DNA from: Petralouisia muris
GTDB lineage: Bacteria > Bacillota > Clostridia > Lachnospirales > Lachnospiraceae
Reading direction: 5' to 3'
Assembly (NCBI RefSeq): GCF_004793545.1
Contig: NZ_SRYA01000029.1
Location: forward strand, 1 to 60,501
DNA length: 60,501 nt
Numbering within the stretch: position 1 is the stretch's first letter; every line of letters begins with the position of its first letter. Below, one piece after another: positions 9,696 to 19,188 of this stretch. Under the pieces are notes generated by a model, which was not told where the DNA came from, searched no databases, and worked only from the letters and a program-made list of their open reading frames with translations. The position numbers and the translations under genes are program-made.

Positions 9696-10892
9696 GTGGA
9701 TAGGTTGAGAAAAGGATGTTTGTATGTTCTGGGGCTGGCGTTCATGCTTCTTGCGCTGTCTGAAAAAGCATATGGGGCGGAGGCTAAAGTGGCGAAAGAA
9801 AATGAATTGTCTTTGGAAAAGATTTCAGGGGACAGTGAGACTTTGGAATCTTATCTGGCAGAACTGGATTTTTCCGATATTGACGAGATGCTGAGCCGGC
9901 AGGAGAGCACACAGGAGCTTAATTTTAGGGAACTGGTGGAAAAGCTGATTGCAGGGGAAGAAATAGAGAAAGGATGGCTGATCAAAGAAATTTGCAGCAT
10001 GGTATTCGGCGAAATTGCTTCCTTTCGGAAAACACTGGTGCAGATTGTGCTGCTGTGTATGGTATTTGCCATTTTGTACAATTTTGCAGATGTATTTGAA
10101 AATCCGGCGGTAACGGAAATCAGTTTTTATCTGGTGTATATGCTCCTTTTGGTGCTTTTGATGAAATCCTTTTTTATTCTTCGGGATGTGTCGGCAGAGG
10201 TGCTGGAGGAGATGATGGTATTTCTGAAAGTGCTGATTCCCACCTTTACCATGAGCATGGCGTTTTCCGGGCAGATTACCACAGCGGCGGGATTTTATGA
10301 TATGACCTTTCTTTTGATTTACGGTATGGAATGGGCGCTGAAATACCTGATGATTCCGGCAGTTCAGATTTATATGGCGCTGGAGCTTATGAATTATCTC
10401 ACGGAAGAAGAGCTGCTTTCGAAAATGACGGATTTGCTGAAATCCGGCATAGCCTGGGCGCTGAAATTTTTGTTTACCATTGTGATTGGGATTAATGTGA
10501 TACAGAATCTGCTGACGCCGGTGATTGACACCTTTAAAACCAGTCTGATTTCTAAAACGGCTGGCATGCTGCCAGGTCTTGGAACTTCCATTAATGCGGT
10601 GACGGAGATTATGGTGGGTTCCGGAATTATTATTAAAAACGGGATTGGGCTGGCGGCAATTTTGGTGCTTTTGGCATTATGCGCAGAGCCGTTAATTAAA
10701 GTGGGCGTCATGACTTTTCTCTATAAATTACTGGCGGCAATCATTCAGCCTGTTTCAGACCGGCGGATGATTGGCTGCATCAGCAGCGCAGGAGAAAGCG
10801 GAAGGATGTTGGGAAAGGTAGTGGTGACTACTACAGTGATGTTTCTGGTGACCATTGCCATGGTAACTGCGGCCACCACATTTAATCATTAA
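9696..10892 (+). CDS. spoIIIAE: Stage III sporulation protein AE
   Basis: Polytopic membrane protein of the feeding channel, 398 residues, with an N-terminal signal peptide (LYVLGLAFMLLALSEKAYG, likely cut near residue 27) and then an acidic external stretch. At least six membrane helices follow residue 100, with the family-typical TAGMLPGLGTSINAVTE loop. The GTG start at 9696 overlaps its own ribosome binding region at the end of spoIIIAD, which suggests coupled translation. Confidence 0.94.
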   Translation: MDRLRKGCLYVLGLAFMLLALSEKAYGAEAKVAKENELSLEKISGDSETLESYLAELDFSDIDEMLSRQESTQELNFRELVEKLIAGEEIEKGWLIKEICSMVFGEIASFRKTLVQIVLLCMVFAILYNFADVFENPAVTEISFYLVYMLLLVLLMKSFFILRDVSAEVLEEMMVFLKVLIPTFTMSMAFSGQITTAAGFYDMTFLLIYGMEWALKYLMIPAVQIYMALELMNYLTEEELLSKMTDLLKSGIAWALKFLFTIVIGINVIQNLLTPVIDTFKTSLISKTAGMLPGLGTSINAVTEIMVGSGIIIKNGIGLAAILVLLALCAEPLIKVGVMTFLYKLLAAIIQPVSDRRMIGCISSAGESGRMLGKVVVTTTVMFLVTIAMVTAATTFNH

Positions 10893-10903
10893 AGGGGGAA
10901 GAA

Positions 10904-11455
10904 ATGGAAATTATCTATACCTGGGTAAAAAATATTGTCTGCTTTTATATTTTTATGAATATTATTATCCATCTGCTGCCCAGAGAAAGTTATCGGAAAT
11001 ATGTCAGGTTTTTTTCCGGAATGCTATTAATGATTCTGGTGGCCACGCCGGTATTGTCTGTTCTGGGAAAAGAAGATGAGCTGATGAAAAAGATCAGCCA
11101 GGCAGGTTTTTTCCAGGAGCTTGACAATTTAAAGCTGGATACTGCGCATCTGGAGCAGACCCAGAAAAAAATGTATGTGCAGGAATATGAACGTGCAATT
11201 GAAATGGATATCGGAAGAATTGCCGAAGGAAAGGAACTGTATCCTGTCCAGATAGAGGTGCATCTGTCAGAGGAATATCAGGTGGAATCCATTGCCATGG
11301 CGGTGAGAGTAGAGGAAGATGGCGTTTCAGTTCCAAAGGCGTCTTTCGGGGATAACAGTTCGGAATATCCTGGGGCAGGGGAACTGAAACAGGAGCTGAT
11401 GGAGTTTTACCGCCTGGATGAGACAAAGATTCAAATAGCAGTGCAGGGAGGATAG
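10904..11455 (+). CDS. spoIIIAF: Stage III sporulation protein AF
   Basis: A 183-residue protein with two N-terminal membrane helices (WVKNIVCFYIFMNIIIHLLP and FFSGMLLMILVATPVLSVL) and a soluble C-terminal domain of ring-building type. Size and gene position match SpoIIIAF. The start follows AAGGGGGAAGAA. Confidence 0.93.
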   Translation: MEIIYTWVKNIVCFYIFMNIIIHLLPRESYRKYVRFFSGMLLMILVATPVLSVLGKEDELMKKISQAGFFQELDNLKLDTAHLEQTQKKMYVQEYERAIEMDIGRIAEGKELYPVQIEVHLSEEYQVESIAMAVRVEEDGVSVPKASFGDNSSEYPGAGELKQELMEFYRLDETKIQIAVQGG

Positions 11456-11472
11456 CTTGCGTTTGGAAAGGA

Positions 11473-12066
11473 GTGGTGATAATTATGAAAAAAAAGGAAT
11501 GGTTTTCCCTGGAAAAGATAAAGGGGATATCTAAAAATCAGCTTCTCATCGGAGGACTGGCAGGCATTCTGCTGCTGATCATTGCTCTGCCTGCCGAAAC
11601 GGATAAAAACAGCCAGCAGAAAATGCCGGAAAAGGAAAGCGCTGAAAATACAGAACAAAGCACAGGAAATGGCGTAGATTACGGAAGGGAGCTGGAACGG
11701 AAGCTGGAACAGATTCTGGGGGAAATGGAGGGGGTGGGGAAGGTGGAGGTGATGATTAATCTCAAAGATGACGGGGAGAGAATTCTGGATAAAGATATTA
11801 CACGCAGCAGCCAGGAGGTTTCAGAGGAAGACGGAACTGTGAAACGGAATACCCGTGAAAGCCAGTATCAGGAGGAAACCGTATTTTCCAAAGAAACGGA
11901 GGATGGACAGCCTTTTGTGGCAAAAGAAACAGCCCCTCAGGTGGAGGGAGTGCTGGTGGTGGCAGAGGGAGGTGGAAATGCAAAGACAGCAAAAAATATT
12001 TCCGATGCAGTTTTGGCATTATTTCCAGTGGAAGTACATAAAATTAAGGTAGTTAAGATGAATTGA
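11473..12066 (+). CDS. spoIIIAG: Stage III sporulation protein AG
   Basis: A 197-residue protein with one membrane helix (LLIGGLAGILLLIIALP, residues 25-41) and an external domain that forms a large ring in the intermembrane space. The region GKVEVMINLKDDGERIL starts the ring-building motif and the C-terminus APQVEGVLVVAEGGG-AKTAKNISDAV is typical of SpoIIIAG. It overlaps no neighbour and lies 16 bases before spoIIIAH. Confidence 0.94.
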   Translation: MVIIMKKKEWFSLEKIKGISKNQLLIGGLAGILLLIIALPAETDKNSQQKMPEKESAENTEQSTGNGVDYGRELERKLEQILGEMEGVGKVEVMINLKDDGERILDKDITRSSQEVSEEDGTVKRNTRESQYQEETVFSKETEDGQPFVAKETAPQVEGVLVVAEGGGNAKTAKNISDAVLALFPVEVHKIKVVKMN

Positions 12067-12082
12067 CAGGAGGGTATCAGTT

Positions 12083-12886
12083 TTGAAGAAAGTATTTAAA
12101 AAGAACCAGATTATTATTACGGCTCTGGCTCTTATGATTGCTGTGGCAGGCTATCTGCAGTATACCGGAAGCCAGAATGACAGCGATCTGGCGAAGGAGG
12201 CCAGTGCAGACACCAATGAAAGTACATATGAAATATCCGATGAAGACATGTACAGTGCAGAGGATATTTTCACAGACACAGAAGCCAGTGAAGAAACGGC
12301 TGCAGAGGCACAGGATGCAGATCTTGGAATCAGAACAGGAGAAGAGATTGCACAGGCCAACGGCCAGAGTGAGGGCGTAGATAATCCGGGCGAAGCTGTA
12401 CTGACCAGCACCAATGTCAACAGTGTGGATTTTGCATCGGAGGTGAAATTGAACCGGGAGCAGGTGCGTTCCCAGAATAAAGCGTCATTGCTGGAAATTA
12501 TTAATAATACCAGTATTGGAGAGGAGCAGAAGCAGGACGCCATTAACGCCATGATTGCCATGACAGATGTAGCGGAGCGGGAAGCGGCTGCTGAGATGCT
12601 GCTGGAAGCAAAAGGGTTCACGGATGTGGTGGTGAGTATCACAGACGGCAATGCAGATGTGGTTCTGAATATGGGAGAGGTAACGGATGCAAAGCGGGCC
12701 CAGGTGGAAGATATTGTAAAGCGCAAAACCAACGTGCAGGCAGAAAATATTATTATTACGCCGATTCAGAATTCTGCCGGGGAAACAGAGCAGGCAGCAG
12801 AGACGCCTTCCGATGAGGCTCCAGCAGAGGGAACAGACGACCAGGGCAGTGAAGGCGCAGCGGAAGAAACAGTGCCTCAGGAGTAG
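12083..12886 (+). CDS. spoIIIAH: Stage III sporulation protein AH
   Basis: Mother-cell channel protein that meets the forespore protein SpoIIQ in Bacillus. It has 267 residues: one membrane helix near the start (IIITALALMIAVAGYLQY), an acidic linker, then the YscJ/FliF-like ring domain (EQKQDAINAMIAM through VVVSITDGNADVVLN). A low-complexity acidic tail of about 35 residues rich in Glu, Ala, Pro and Thr follows. Translation begins at TTG behind AGGAGGG. It is the last gene of the operon and is followed by a strong hairpin. Confidence 0.94.
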   Translation: MKKVFKKNQIIITALALMIAVAGYLQYTGSQNDSDLAKEASADTNESTYEISDEDMYSAEDIFTDTEASEETAAEAQDADLGIRTGEEIAQANGQSEGVDNPGEAVLTSTNVNSVDFASEVKLNREQVRSQNKASLLEIINNTSIGEEQKQDAINAMIAMTDVAEREAAAEMLLEAKGFTDVVVSITDGNADVVLNMGEVTDAKRAQVEDIVKRKTNVQAENIIITPIQNSAGETEQAAETPSDEAPAEGTDDQGSEGAAEETVPQE

Positions 12887-12927
12887 CAGATTTTTCCGGC
12901 GTAAGCATAGCGGATATCGTACCGACG

Positions 12928-12969
12928 GCAGTGCAGGGGAGCTGAAAAAGCTTCCCTGCACTGCTTTTT
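12928..12969 (+). terminator. Terminator of the spoIIIA operon
   Basis: A stem of about 15 base pairs (GCAGTGCAGGGGAGC with its complement, one mismatch) is followed by five T bases. Confidence 0.85.
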
Positions 12970-12984
12970 GGAAAACGACAGTTG

Positions 12985-13013
12985 TTGAACTTATAAAAGT
13001 CCTGTGGTATACT
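12985..13013 (+). promoter_or_regulatory. Sigma-A-like promoter for the lipoprotein gene
   Basis: TTGAAC at 12985-12990 and TATACT at 13008-13013 are 17 bases apart and lie 100 bases before the lipoprotein start, directly after the spoIIIA terminator. Confidence 0.65.
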
Positions 13014-13115
13014 TTGTGAAATAGCCCATGGACATAACGTCTGGAGGGCGCGTCTCTCTGGACACAGCAGGAACAGCAATGGGAAAAAGAGCAATCAAAG
13101 GAAGGAGAAATTAGG

Positions 13116-14105
13116 ATGAAAAGGCAAAAGAGATGGCTGATAGTTTTGGCAATGGCAGTTGTTTTAGGATGTGCCGGCTGCGGAATGGAGGAAACAATTA
13201 TCGTAAATCCTGACCTGTCGGCCCAGGCAGTTGTGAACTATTACACCACAAGCCAGGAAGAAGCGGCAGTTGCTAAGGAACTTGGGGAAGGATATACCTA
13301 TGAGCAATTGATGGAAGAAGCAGGCTGCACTTACCTGGGCACAGAAGAACGGGACGGCACGGTACACAACGTGTATCAGTCTACCCAGAAAATGTCCAGG
13401 GCAGACAGCAAGGATTCTTTTGTTGTGCTGACGCAGGATCAGGCAGTGCTGGATATCGGCGGATTTGAAGAGATTCAGAAGGAAATTTTAGGAGGCGAGG
13501 ATTTTCCGAATAGCCTGAAATTTTTAAACACAGAAGATATTACAGTGAAAGTCAAATATCCATTTCAGGTATATAAAACCAATGGGATTTTGCAGGAAGA
13601 CGGCTGCACGGTCTTCTATCCGCTGAACACAATCAAAAACAAGGAACGTATTTATGCAGTCAGAACTTCCAAATGCGCCAAGACAGGAACATGTACGATA
13701 AAAGGCGTGAAAAATAACGGCTGTTATCGGAAAATCAAGACAGTAAAGGCTTCTTCCGGCGGCGTCATTACAAGCTTCCGGGTCAATAACGAGAGTCAGC
13801 CTGAAAATGAATATACGGCTGTGAAAGACGGCGTATACAAGGTAAAGGTGAAAATGCTGACAGGCAGTACGAAAACGGTGAAGTTTACCGTTGATCGGAC
13901 GAAACCCCAAACCAATATCAAAGCGAAAACTTACAGCGGCAAAGTGAAAATTACATTTAAGGATAAAACCTCTGGCATAAAGAAAGCAACCCTGAACGGA
14001 AAGAGAATTAAAAGCGGCAAAACAGTGTCCCGGGCAGGGAATTATGTATTAAAGATTTCAGATAAAGCCGGCAATGTAAGGACTGTGAAATTTTCAATTG
14101 TATAG
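13116..14105 (+). CDS. Secreted lipoprotein with bacterial Ig-like C-terminus
   Basis: A 329-residue protein with a lipoprotein signal peptide (WLIVLAMAVVLGCAGC; likely lipidated at the second Cys). The middle part (residues about 25-185) resembles LppM-like lipoprotein domains. The C-terminal 100 residues are Lys- and Thr-rich beta repeats (TKTVKFTVDRTKP then VRTVKFSIV) like bacterial Ig-like cell-surface modules. It has its own promoter. The 9-base gap to the MATE gene suggests co-transcription. Specific function unknown. Confidence 0.7.
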   Translation: MKRQKRWLIVLAMAVVLGCAGCGMEETIIVNPDLSAQAVVNYYTTSQEEAAVAKELGEGYTYEQLMEEAGCTYLGTEERDGTVHNVYQSTQKMSRADSKDSFVVLTQDQAVLDIGGFEEIQKEILGGEDFPNSLKFLNTEDITVKVKYPFQVYKTNGILQEDGCTVFYPLNTIKNKERIYAVRTSKCAKTGTCTIKGVKNNGCYRKIKTVKASSGGVITSFRVNNESQPENEYTAVKDGVYKVKVKMLTGSTKTVKFTVDRTKPQTNIKAKTYSGKVKITFKDKTSGIKKATLNGKRIKSGKTVSRAGNYVLKISDKAGNVRTVKFSIV

Positions 14106-14126
14106 CTTGGACGGATGGAGAACAAA

Positions 14127-15515
14127 ATGAGAAAGAAATCTTATGAAATTGACATGTGCAATGGTGCACTGTTTCCCAAAATCCTGCTGTTTTCCGTTCC
14201 TCTGATGATCTCCAGCATTCTGCAGCTTTTGTTTAATGCGGCGGATATGGTGGTGGTGGGAAGATTTGCAGGAAGCACGGCATTGGCTGCGGTAGGAGCC
14301 AATGCGTCTTTGATTAATCTCTTGACAAATCTGTTTATTGGGTTTTCTGTGGGAGCCAATGTTATGGTGGCTAGATTTTGCGGCGCAAGAAAGGAACGTG
14401 CGATGAGTGAAACGGTCCACAGCGCCATTGTGCTGAGCCTGGTCTGCGGTGTGGGCCTGATGATTTTTGGAATCATTGTGGCGCCGCAGATTCTGGTGAT
14501 TATGGGAACTCCGGCAGATGTGCTGAGTCAGGCGGTATTGTATATCCGGATTTATTTTGCGGGGATGCCTGTGATTTTACTGTATAACTTCGGCAGTTCC
14601 ATTTTAAGGGCAGTGGGGGATACACAGAGGCCGCTCTATTATTTGTTTGCAGCAGGGATTATTAATATTATACTGAATCTGATTTTTGTGATAGGTTTTC
14701 ATCTGGGAGTGGCGGGAGTGGCGCTGGCAACGGTGATTTCCCAGGTGATATCGGCGGGATTGATTTTCCGCTGTATGATGCGGATGGAAGGCGGCTGCCG
14801 GGTGGAATGGAAGAAGCTTGCCATGAAAAAGGATAAGGTGATACAGATTGTGCGGATTGGACTTCCGGCGGGACTTCAGGGAACGGTGTTTTCTTTGTCC
14901 AATGTGCTGATTCAGTCTTCCGTCAATTCCTTTGGCTCTGTGGCAATGGCGGGCAATACAGCGGCTTCGAATATTGAAGGCTTTATTTACATGGCCATGA
15001 ATGCTTATCATCAGACTGCCTTAAGCTTTACCAGCCAGAATTTCGGGGCAGGGAAATGGAAACGGATTGGAAAAGTAATGCTGGAGTGCCTTGGAATGGT
15101 AACTTGTGTGGGGCTTGTGATGGGATGGGCCGCCTATCTGCTTGGACATCAGCTGCTTGGGATTTATTCTTCTGATCCGAAGGTGATTGAAGTGGGAATC
15201 CTGCGTCTGTCTGTCATTTGTACCACCTATTGCCTGTGCGGAATTATGGATGTGCTGGTGGGGGCGCTGAGGGGCATGGGATACGCAGTCATGCCGATGA
15301 TTGTGTCGCTGCTTGGAGCCTGCGGTTTTCGTATCTTGTGGATCTTTACGATCTTTCAGGAATACAGAAGTCTGCGCAGCCTTTATATTTCTTATCCGGT
15401 ATCCTGGGCGCTGACGGCGGCAGTGCATTTGATCTGTTATTTTGGAATACGTAAAAAGCAGGCGGCGCTGGTTTTTGCTTCACAAAGCAGGAATAAGGGA
15501 ACAGAGAATTTTTAA
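14127..15515 (+). CDS. MATE family multidrug/Na+ antiporter
   Basis: A membrane protein of about 460 residues with 12 predicted helices in two related halves. Early signatures are FNAADMVVVGRFAG and GANVMVARFCGA; NFGSSILRAVGDTQRPL closes the first half and NFGAGKWKRIGK lies in the second. These are hallmarks of MATE exporters that use a cation gradient. I place the start at 14127, which has GGAG at a good distance; an in-frame ATG at 14115 is possible. Substrate cannot be told from sequence. Confidence 0.9.
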   Translation: MRKKSYEIDMCNGALFPKILLFSVPLMISSILQLLFNAADMVVVGRFAGSTALAAVGANASLINLLTNLFIGFSVGANVMVARFCGARKERAMSETVHSAIVLSLVCGVGLMIFGIIVAPQILVIMGTPADVLSQAVLYIRIYFAGMPVILLYNFGSSILRAVGDTQRPLYYLFAAGIINIILNLIFVIGFHLGVAGVALATVISQVISAGLIFRCMMRMEGGCRVEWKKLAMKKDKVIQIVRIGLPAGLQGTVFSLSNVLIQSSVNSFGSVAMAGNTAASNIEGFIYMAMNAYHQTALSFTSQNFGAGKWKRIGKVMLECLGMVTCVGLVMGWAAYLLGHQLLGIYSSDPKVIEVGILRLSVICTTYCLCGIMDVLVGALRGMGYAVMPMIVSLLGACGFRILWIFTIFQEYRSLRSLYISYPVSWALTAAVHLICYFGIRKKQAALVFASQSRNKGTENF

Positions 15516-15517
15516 AG

Positions 15518-15546
15518 GTGACAAGAAAAGCCGGTTGTGCTATAAT
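15518..15546 (+). promoter_or_regulatory. Promoter of pepF-prfC
   Basis: GTGACA at 15518-15523 and a consensus TATAAT at 15541-15546 are 17 bases apart, 36 bases before the pepF start. Confidence 0.65.
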
Positions 15547-15581
15547 GTGCCGGAATGTAAAAAAATGGAGGTTGTGCAGGA

Positions 15582-17390
15582 ATGGCAGCAGAATTATTAA
15601 AAAGAAGCCAGGCAGCCGCGGCGGATACCTGGGCGATAGAGGATTTATACGGGTCAGTGGAATTATTCTTAGAGGATGCCCACAGGCTGGAGCAGATGAC
15701 AGAAGAGCTCAAGGGCTTTACCAAAGAATATCTGACAGAAAGCGGCTGGCGCCTTTTGGAATATTTTCAGAAGCTGGAGAAAATGGTAACGATGCTGGAT
15801 CGGGCGCTCTGTTATTCAGAGCGGAGTGCAGATGTGGATACAGGCAATGATAAATATCAGGCGCTAAGCGGAAAAATGATGGGAATTTACCATAAATTTT
15901 CCACAGTAACTGCCCCTGTGGACGCCTGGATTGTAGCAATGGAGGAAGAGAAGATTCAGCAGTTTTACAAAGAAACGGAGGAGCTTTGCAAGTACAAAGT
16001 GACAATTTCAGATCTGCGCAGGCTGAAGGAGCATACGCTGTCGCCGGAATTGGAGGAGCTTTTGGCTTCTTCCAGGGAGATGGGTTCGGCAGCGGAAAAA
16101 ACTTACAGCCTTCTTACTGATGCTGATTTTGAAAATCCTTTTGTCACAGATGAAAAAGGAGAAATGGTGAAAGTCAGCAGCGGCCGGTTTGTGCCGATGT
16201 TGGAAAGCAGGGATGTGAATGTCCGCCGGGAAACCTTTCAGGCGTATTATGGCCGGTATGAGCAGTATAAGAATACCTTTGCGGCTCTCTATGAAGGAAA
16301 GGCAAAGGCCAATTTCTTTTATGCAAAGGCAAGAAAATATGATTCTTCCATGGAAGCGGCCGTAGACGCCAACAATGTGCCGAAAGAGGTTTATTATAAC
16401 CTGATTGAGGCGGTCCATGAAAATATGCATTATATGCATGAATATATGGCTCTGCGCAAGAAGCTGATGGGGCTAAAAGAACTTCATATGTATGATGTGT
16501 ACGTGCCCATTGTGGCGGAAGAGACAGGAAAAATTACCTACGCAAAGGCCCAGGAAGAAATTGCGGAGGCCCTGCAGGTTCTGGGGGAGGATTATGTCCG
16601 TGTACTGAAGGAAGGCTTTGAGAACCGCTGGATTGATAAATATGAGAATGAAGGGAAGCGCAGCGGCGCCTATTCCGCCGGCTGTTACTCGGCCCATCCA
16701 TATGTGTTGATGAATTATCAGTATAATCTGGATTCGGAATTCACCCTAGCCCATGAAATGGGACATGCGCTTCATTCTTATTATTCAGCAAAGCATAACA
16801 ATGTATTTGACAGCGAATACAAAATATTTGTAGCGGAGGTAGCCTCTACCTGCAATGAAGCCCTGTTAATGGATTATTTGCTGAAACGCACGGAAGATAA
16901 GAAGAAAAAAGCCTATCTGATCAATCATTTTCTGCAGCAGTTCCGCACCACCCTATACCGTCAGACCATGTTTGCGGAATTTGAGCTTCTGACCCATCAA
17001 ATGGCAGAGGAGGGGAAATCCCTGACGGCGGAAGCTTTGAAGAAGCTGTATTATGATCTGAACGTGCAGTACTATGGGCCGGATGTGACTGTGGATCAGG
17101 AAATTGCCATAGAATGGGCCAGAATTCCCCATTTTTATTACAATTTCTATGTATATCAGTATGCCACCAGCTTTGCGGCTTCCATGGCGCTGAGCAAGAA
17201 AATTTTGGAAGAAGGGGAACCGGCAGTCGCCCGCTACCTTAATTTTTTAAAAGGCGGATGCAGTAAATCACCCATTGAACTTTTAAAAGATGCAGGCGTG
17301 GACATGACTGCAAAAGAGCCGATTCGTGAGGCTTTGAAAACCTTTGGAGCATTAATTGCAGAAATGGAGGAATTGTCTTGTCAGATATAG
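15582..17390 (+). CDS. pepF: Oligoendopeptidase F (M3 family metallopeptidase)
   Basis: Cytoplasmic zinc peptidase of 602 residues, normal PepF length, that cuts short peptides. The HEMGH zinc-binding motif is at about residues 392-396 (LAHEMGHALHSYY) and the third zinc ligand falls in FVAEVASTCNEAL about 25 residues on. The C-terminal HFYYNFYVYQYATSFAAS block is typical of the family. The start follows GGAGG. Its 3' end overlaps prfC by 13 bases. Confidence 0.96.
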   Translation: MAAELLKRSQAAAADTWAIEDLYGSVELFLEDAHRLEQMTEELKGFTKEYLTESGWRLLEYFQKLEKMVTMLDRALCYSERSADVDTGNDKYQALSGKMMGIYHKFSTVTAPVDAWIVAMEEEKIQQFYKETEELCKYKVTISDLRRLKEHTLSPELEELLASSREMGSAAEKTYSLLTDADFENPFVTDEKGEMVKVSSGRFVPMLESRDVNVRRETFQAYYGRYEQYKNTFAALYEGKAKANFFYAKARKYDSSMEAAVDANNVPKEVYYNLIEAVHENMHYMHEYMALRKKLMGLKELHMYDVYVPIVAEETGKITYAKAQEEIAEALQVLGEDYVRVLKEGFENRWIDKYENEGKRSGAYSAGCYSAHPYVLMNYQYNLDSEFTLAHEMGHALHSYYSAKHNNVFDSEYKIFVAEVASTCNEALLMDYLLKRTEDKKKKAYLINHFLQQFRTTLYRQTMFAEFELLTHQMAEEGKSLTAEALKKLYYDLNVQYYGPDVTVDQEIAIEWARIPHFYYNFYVYQYATSFAASMALSKKILEEGEPAVARYLNFLKGGCSKSPIELLKDAGVDMTAKEPIREALKTFGALIAEMEELSCQI

Positions 17391-18979
17391 AAAAAAACAG
17401 AAGGAAAGAGATAGAAAAGCGCAGAACCTTTGCCATTATTTCCCATCCGGATGCAGGGAAAACCACCTTGACGGAAAAGTTTCTTTTGTATGGCGGCGCC
17501 ATTAACCTGGCTGGTTCCGTTAAGGGGAAGGCTACTGCCCGCCATGCCGTTTCAGATTGGATGGAAATAGAAAAGGAGAGAGGAATTTCTGTCACTTCCT
17601 CTGTCCTGCAGTTTAATTACCAGGGTTATTGTATCAATATCTTGGACACGCCGGGGCATCAGGATTTTTCTGAGGACACCTACCGCACGCTGATGGCGGC
17701 GGATTCTGCGGTGATGGTAATTGACGGCTCCAAGGGCGTGGAAGCTCAGACCAGAAAATTATTCAAGGTCTGTGTGATGCGCCATATTCCTATTTTCACT
17801 TTTATCAATAAAATGGATCGGGACGCCAACGATACCTTTGATTTGCTGGATGAAATCGAGAAGGAACTGGGAATAGCCACCTGTCCCGTCAACTGGCCCA
17901 TTGGATCAGGGAAGAATTTCAAGGGCGTATACGACCGTAACCGGAAAAAAATTATGACCTTTGCCGATACGTTAAAGGGGACCAAAGAAGGCGTAGAGAA
18001 GGATATTAATGTGGATGATCCAGCCCTGGCAGAAGAAATTGGAGAGGATTATAAAGCTGCGTTGCTGGAAGAGATTGAGCTGTTAGACGGCGCAAGCGCG
18101 GAATTTGATATGGAGCTGGTGTCAAAGGGGGAATTGTCCCCGGTGTTTTTCGGGTCTGCTCTGACGAATTTCGGCGTGGAAACCTTTTTGCAGCATTTTT
18201 TGCAGATGACCTCAGCGCCTTTGCCCAGAAAGTCGGATCTTGGAGAAATCGATCCCTGTTCTGAGGATTTTTCTGCCTTTGTGTTTAAGATTCAGGCAAA
18301 TATGAATAAAGCCCACCGGGACCGGATTGCATTTATGCGTATCTGTTCCGGCAAATTTGAAGGAGGCATGGAGGTAACCCACATTCAGGGAGGGAAGAAA
18401 ATACGTCTTTCCCAGCCTCAGCAGATGATGGCGCAGGAGAGGAAAATCATAGAGGAGGCTTATGCCGGGGATATTATCGGTGTGTTTGACCCGGGAATTT
18501 TTTCTATTGGAGATACCATCACTAATTCTGGCACGAAATTTGCCTTTGAGGGAATTCCTACTTTTGCGCCGGAGCATTTTGCCAGAGTGCGCCAGATGGA
18601 CACCATGAAGCGGAAGCAGTTTGTCAAGGGAATTACCCAGATTGCCCAGGAAGGAGCCATTCAGATTTTTCAGGAATATCATACCGGAATGGAAGAAATT
18701 ATTGTGGGAGTAGTGGGAGAGCTGCAGTTTGACGTGCTGAAATACCGTCTGAAAAATGAGTACAATGTGGAGATCCGTCTGGAAAAGCTTCCTTATGAGC
18801 ATATTCGGTGGATTGAAAATAAAGAGATCGATATGGAGAAATTAACAGGGACTTCCGATATGAAAAAGATTCAGGATTTGAAAGGAAATCCGTTATTGCT
18901 GTTTGTAAACGCCTGGAGCGTAGGGATGACTCTGGATCGGAATGAGGGACTGGCACTGTCAGAGTTTGGACGCAATTAG
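17378..18979 (+). CDS. prfC: Peptide chain release factor 3
   Basis: Translational GTPase of 533 residues that recycles RF1/RF2 from the ribosome. P-loop SHPDAGKT is near residues 22-29, switch II is DTPGHQDFSEDT and the G4 motif is NKMDRD. RF3 is set apart from EF-G by the short C-terminus and by the SVKGKATARHAVSDWMEIEKERGISV switch I region. Translation appears to start at a TTG inside the end of pepF, after GGAGG, so the two are probably translationally coupled. Confidence 0.95.
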   Translation: MSDIEKNRRKEIEKRRTFAIISHPDAGKTTLTEKFLLYGGAINLAGSVKGKATARHAVSDWMEIEKERGISVTSSVLQFNYQGYCINILDTPGHQDFSEDTYRTLMAADSAVMVIDGSKGVEAQTRKLFKVCVMRHIPIFTFINKMDRDANDTFDLLDEIEKELGIATCPVNWPIGSGKNFKGVYDRNRKKIMTFADTLKGTKEGVEKDINVDDPALAEEIGEDYKAALLEEIELLDGASAEFDMELVSKGELSPVFFGSALTNFGVETFLQHFLQMTSAPLPRKSDLGEIDPCSEDFSAFVFKIQANMNKAHRDRIAFMRICSGKFEGGMEVTHIQGGKKIRLSQPQQMMAQERKIIEEAYAGDIIGVFDPGIFSIGDTITNSGTKFAFEGIPTFAPEHFARVRQMDTMKRKQFVKGITQIAQEGAIQIFQEYHTGMEEIIVGVVGELQFDVLKYRLKNEYNVEIRLEKLPYEHIRWIENKEIDMEKLTGTSDMKKIQDLKGNPLLLFVNAWSVGMTLDRNEGLALSEFGRN

Positions 18980-19007
18980 CAAATTATTTGCTCCCAATTC
19001 CTTTAGA

Positions 19008-19064
19008 AAAATACAGGATATGGAACATTCTGTTTTCAGAATATGCCGTATCCTGTATTGTTTC
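19008..19064. terminator. Terminator between prfC and pdaA
   Basis: A long hairpin: AATACAGGATATGG pairs with CCGTATCCTGTATT, with an inner ATTCTG-TTTT-CAGAAT stem. A and T runs on the two sides would let it serve both converging genes. Confidence 0.8.
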
Positions 19065-19188
19065 AGATTGGGGGAAAATGCCTTTCGGCAGATGTTTCGT
19101 TTCCCGGTTTCGCTGTAATGCAGCGATTTTTAATTTCTCAAATGCCAAGCGCTTGCTTTTTACGCCATTGCTGCGCTGCCGTCAAAGG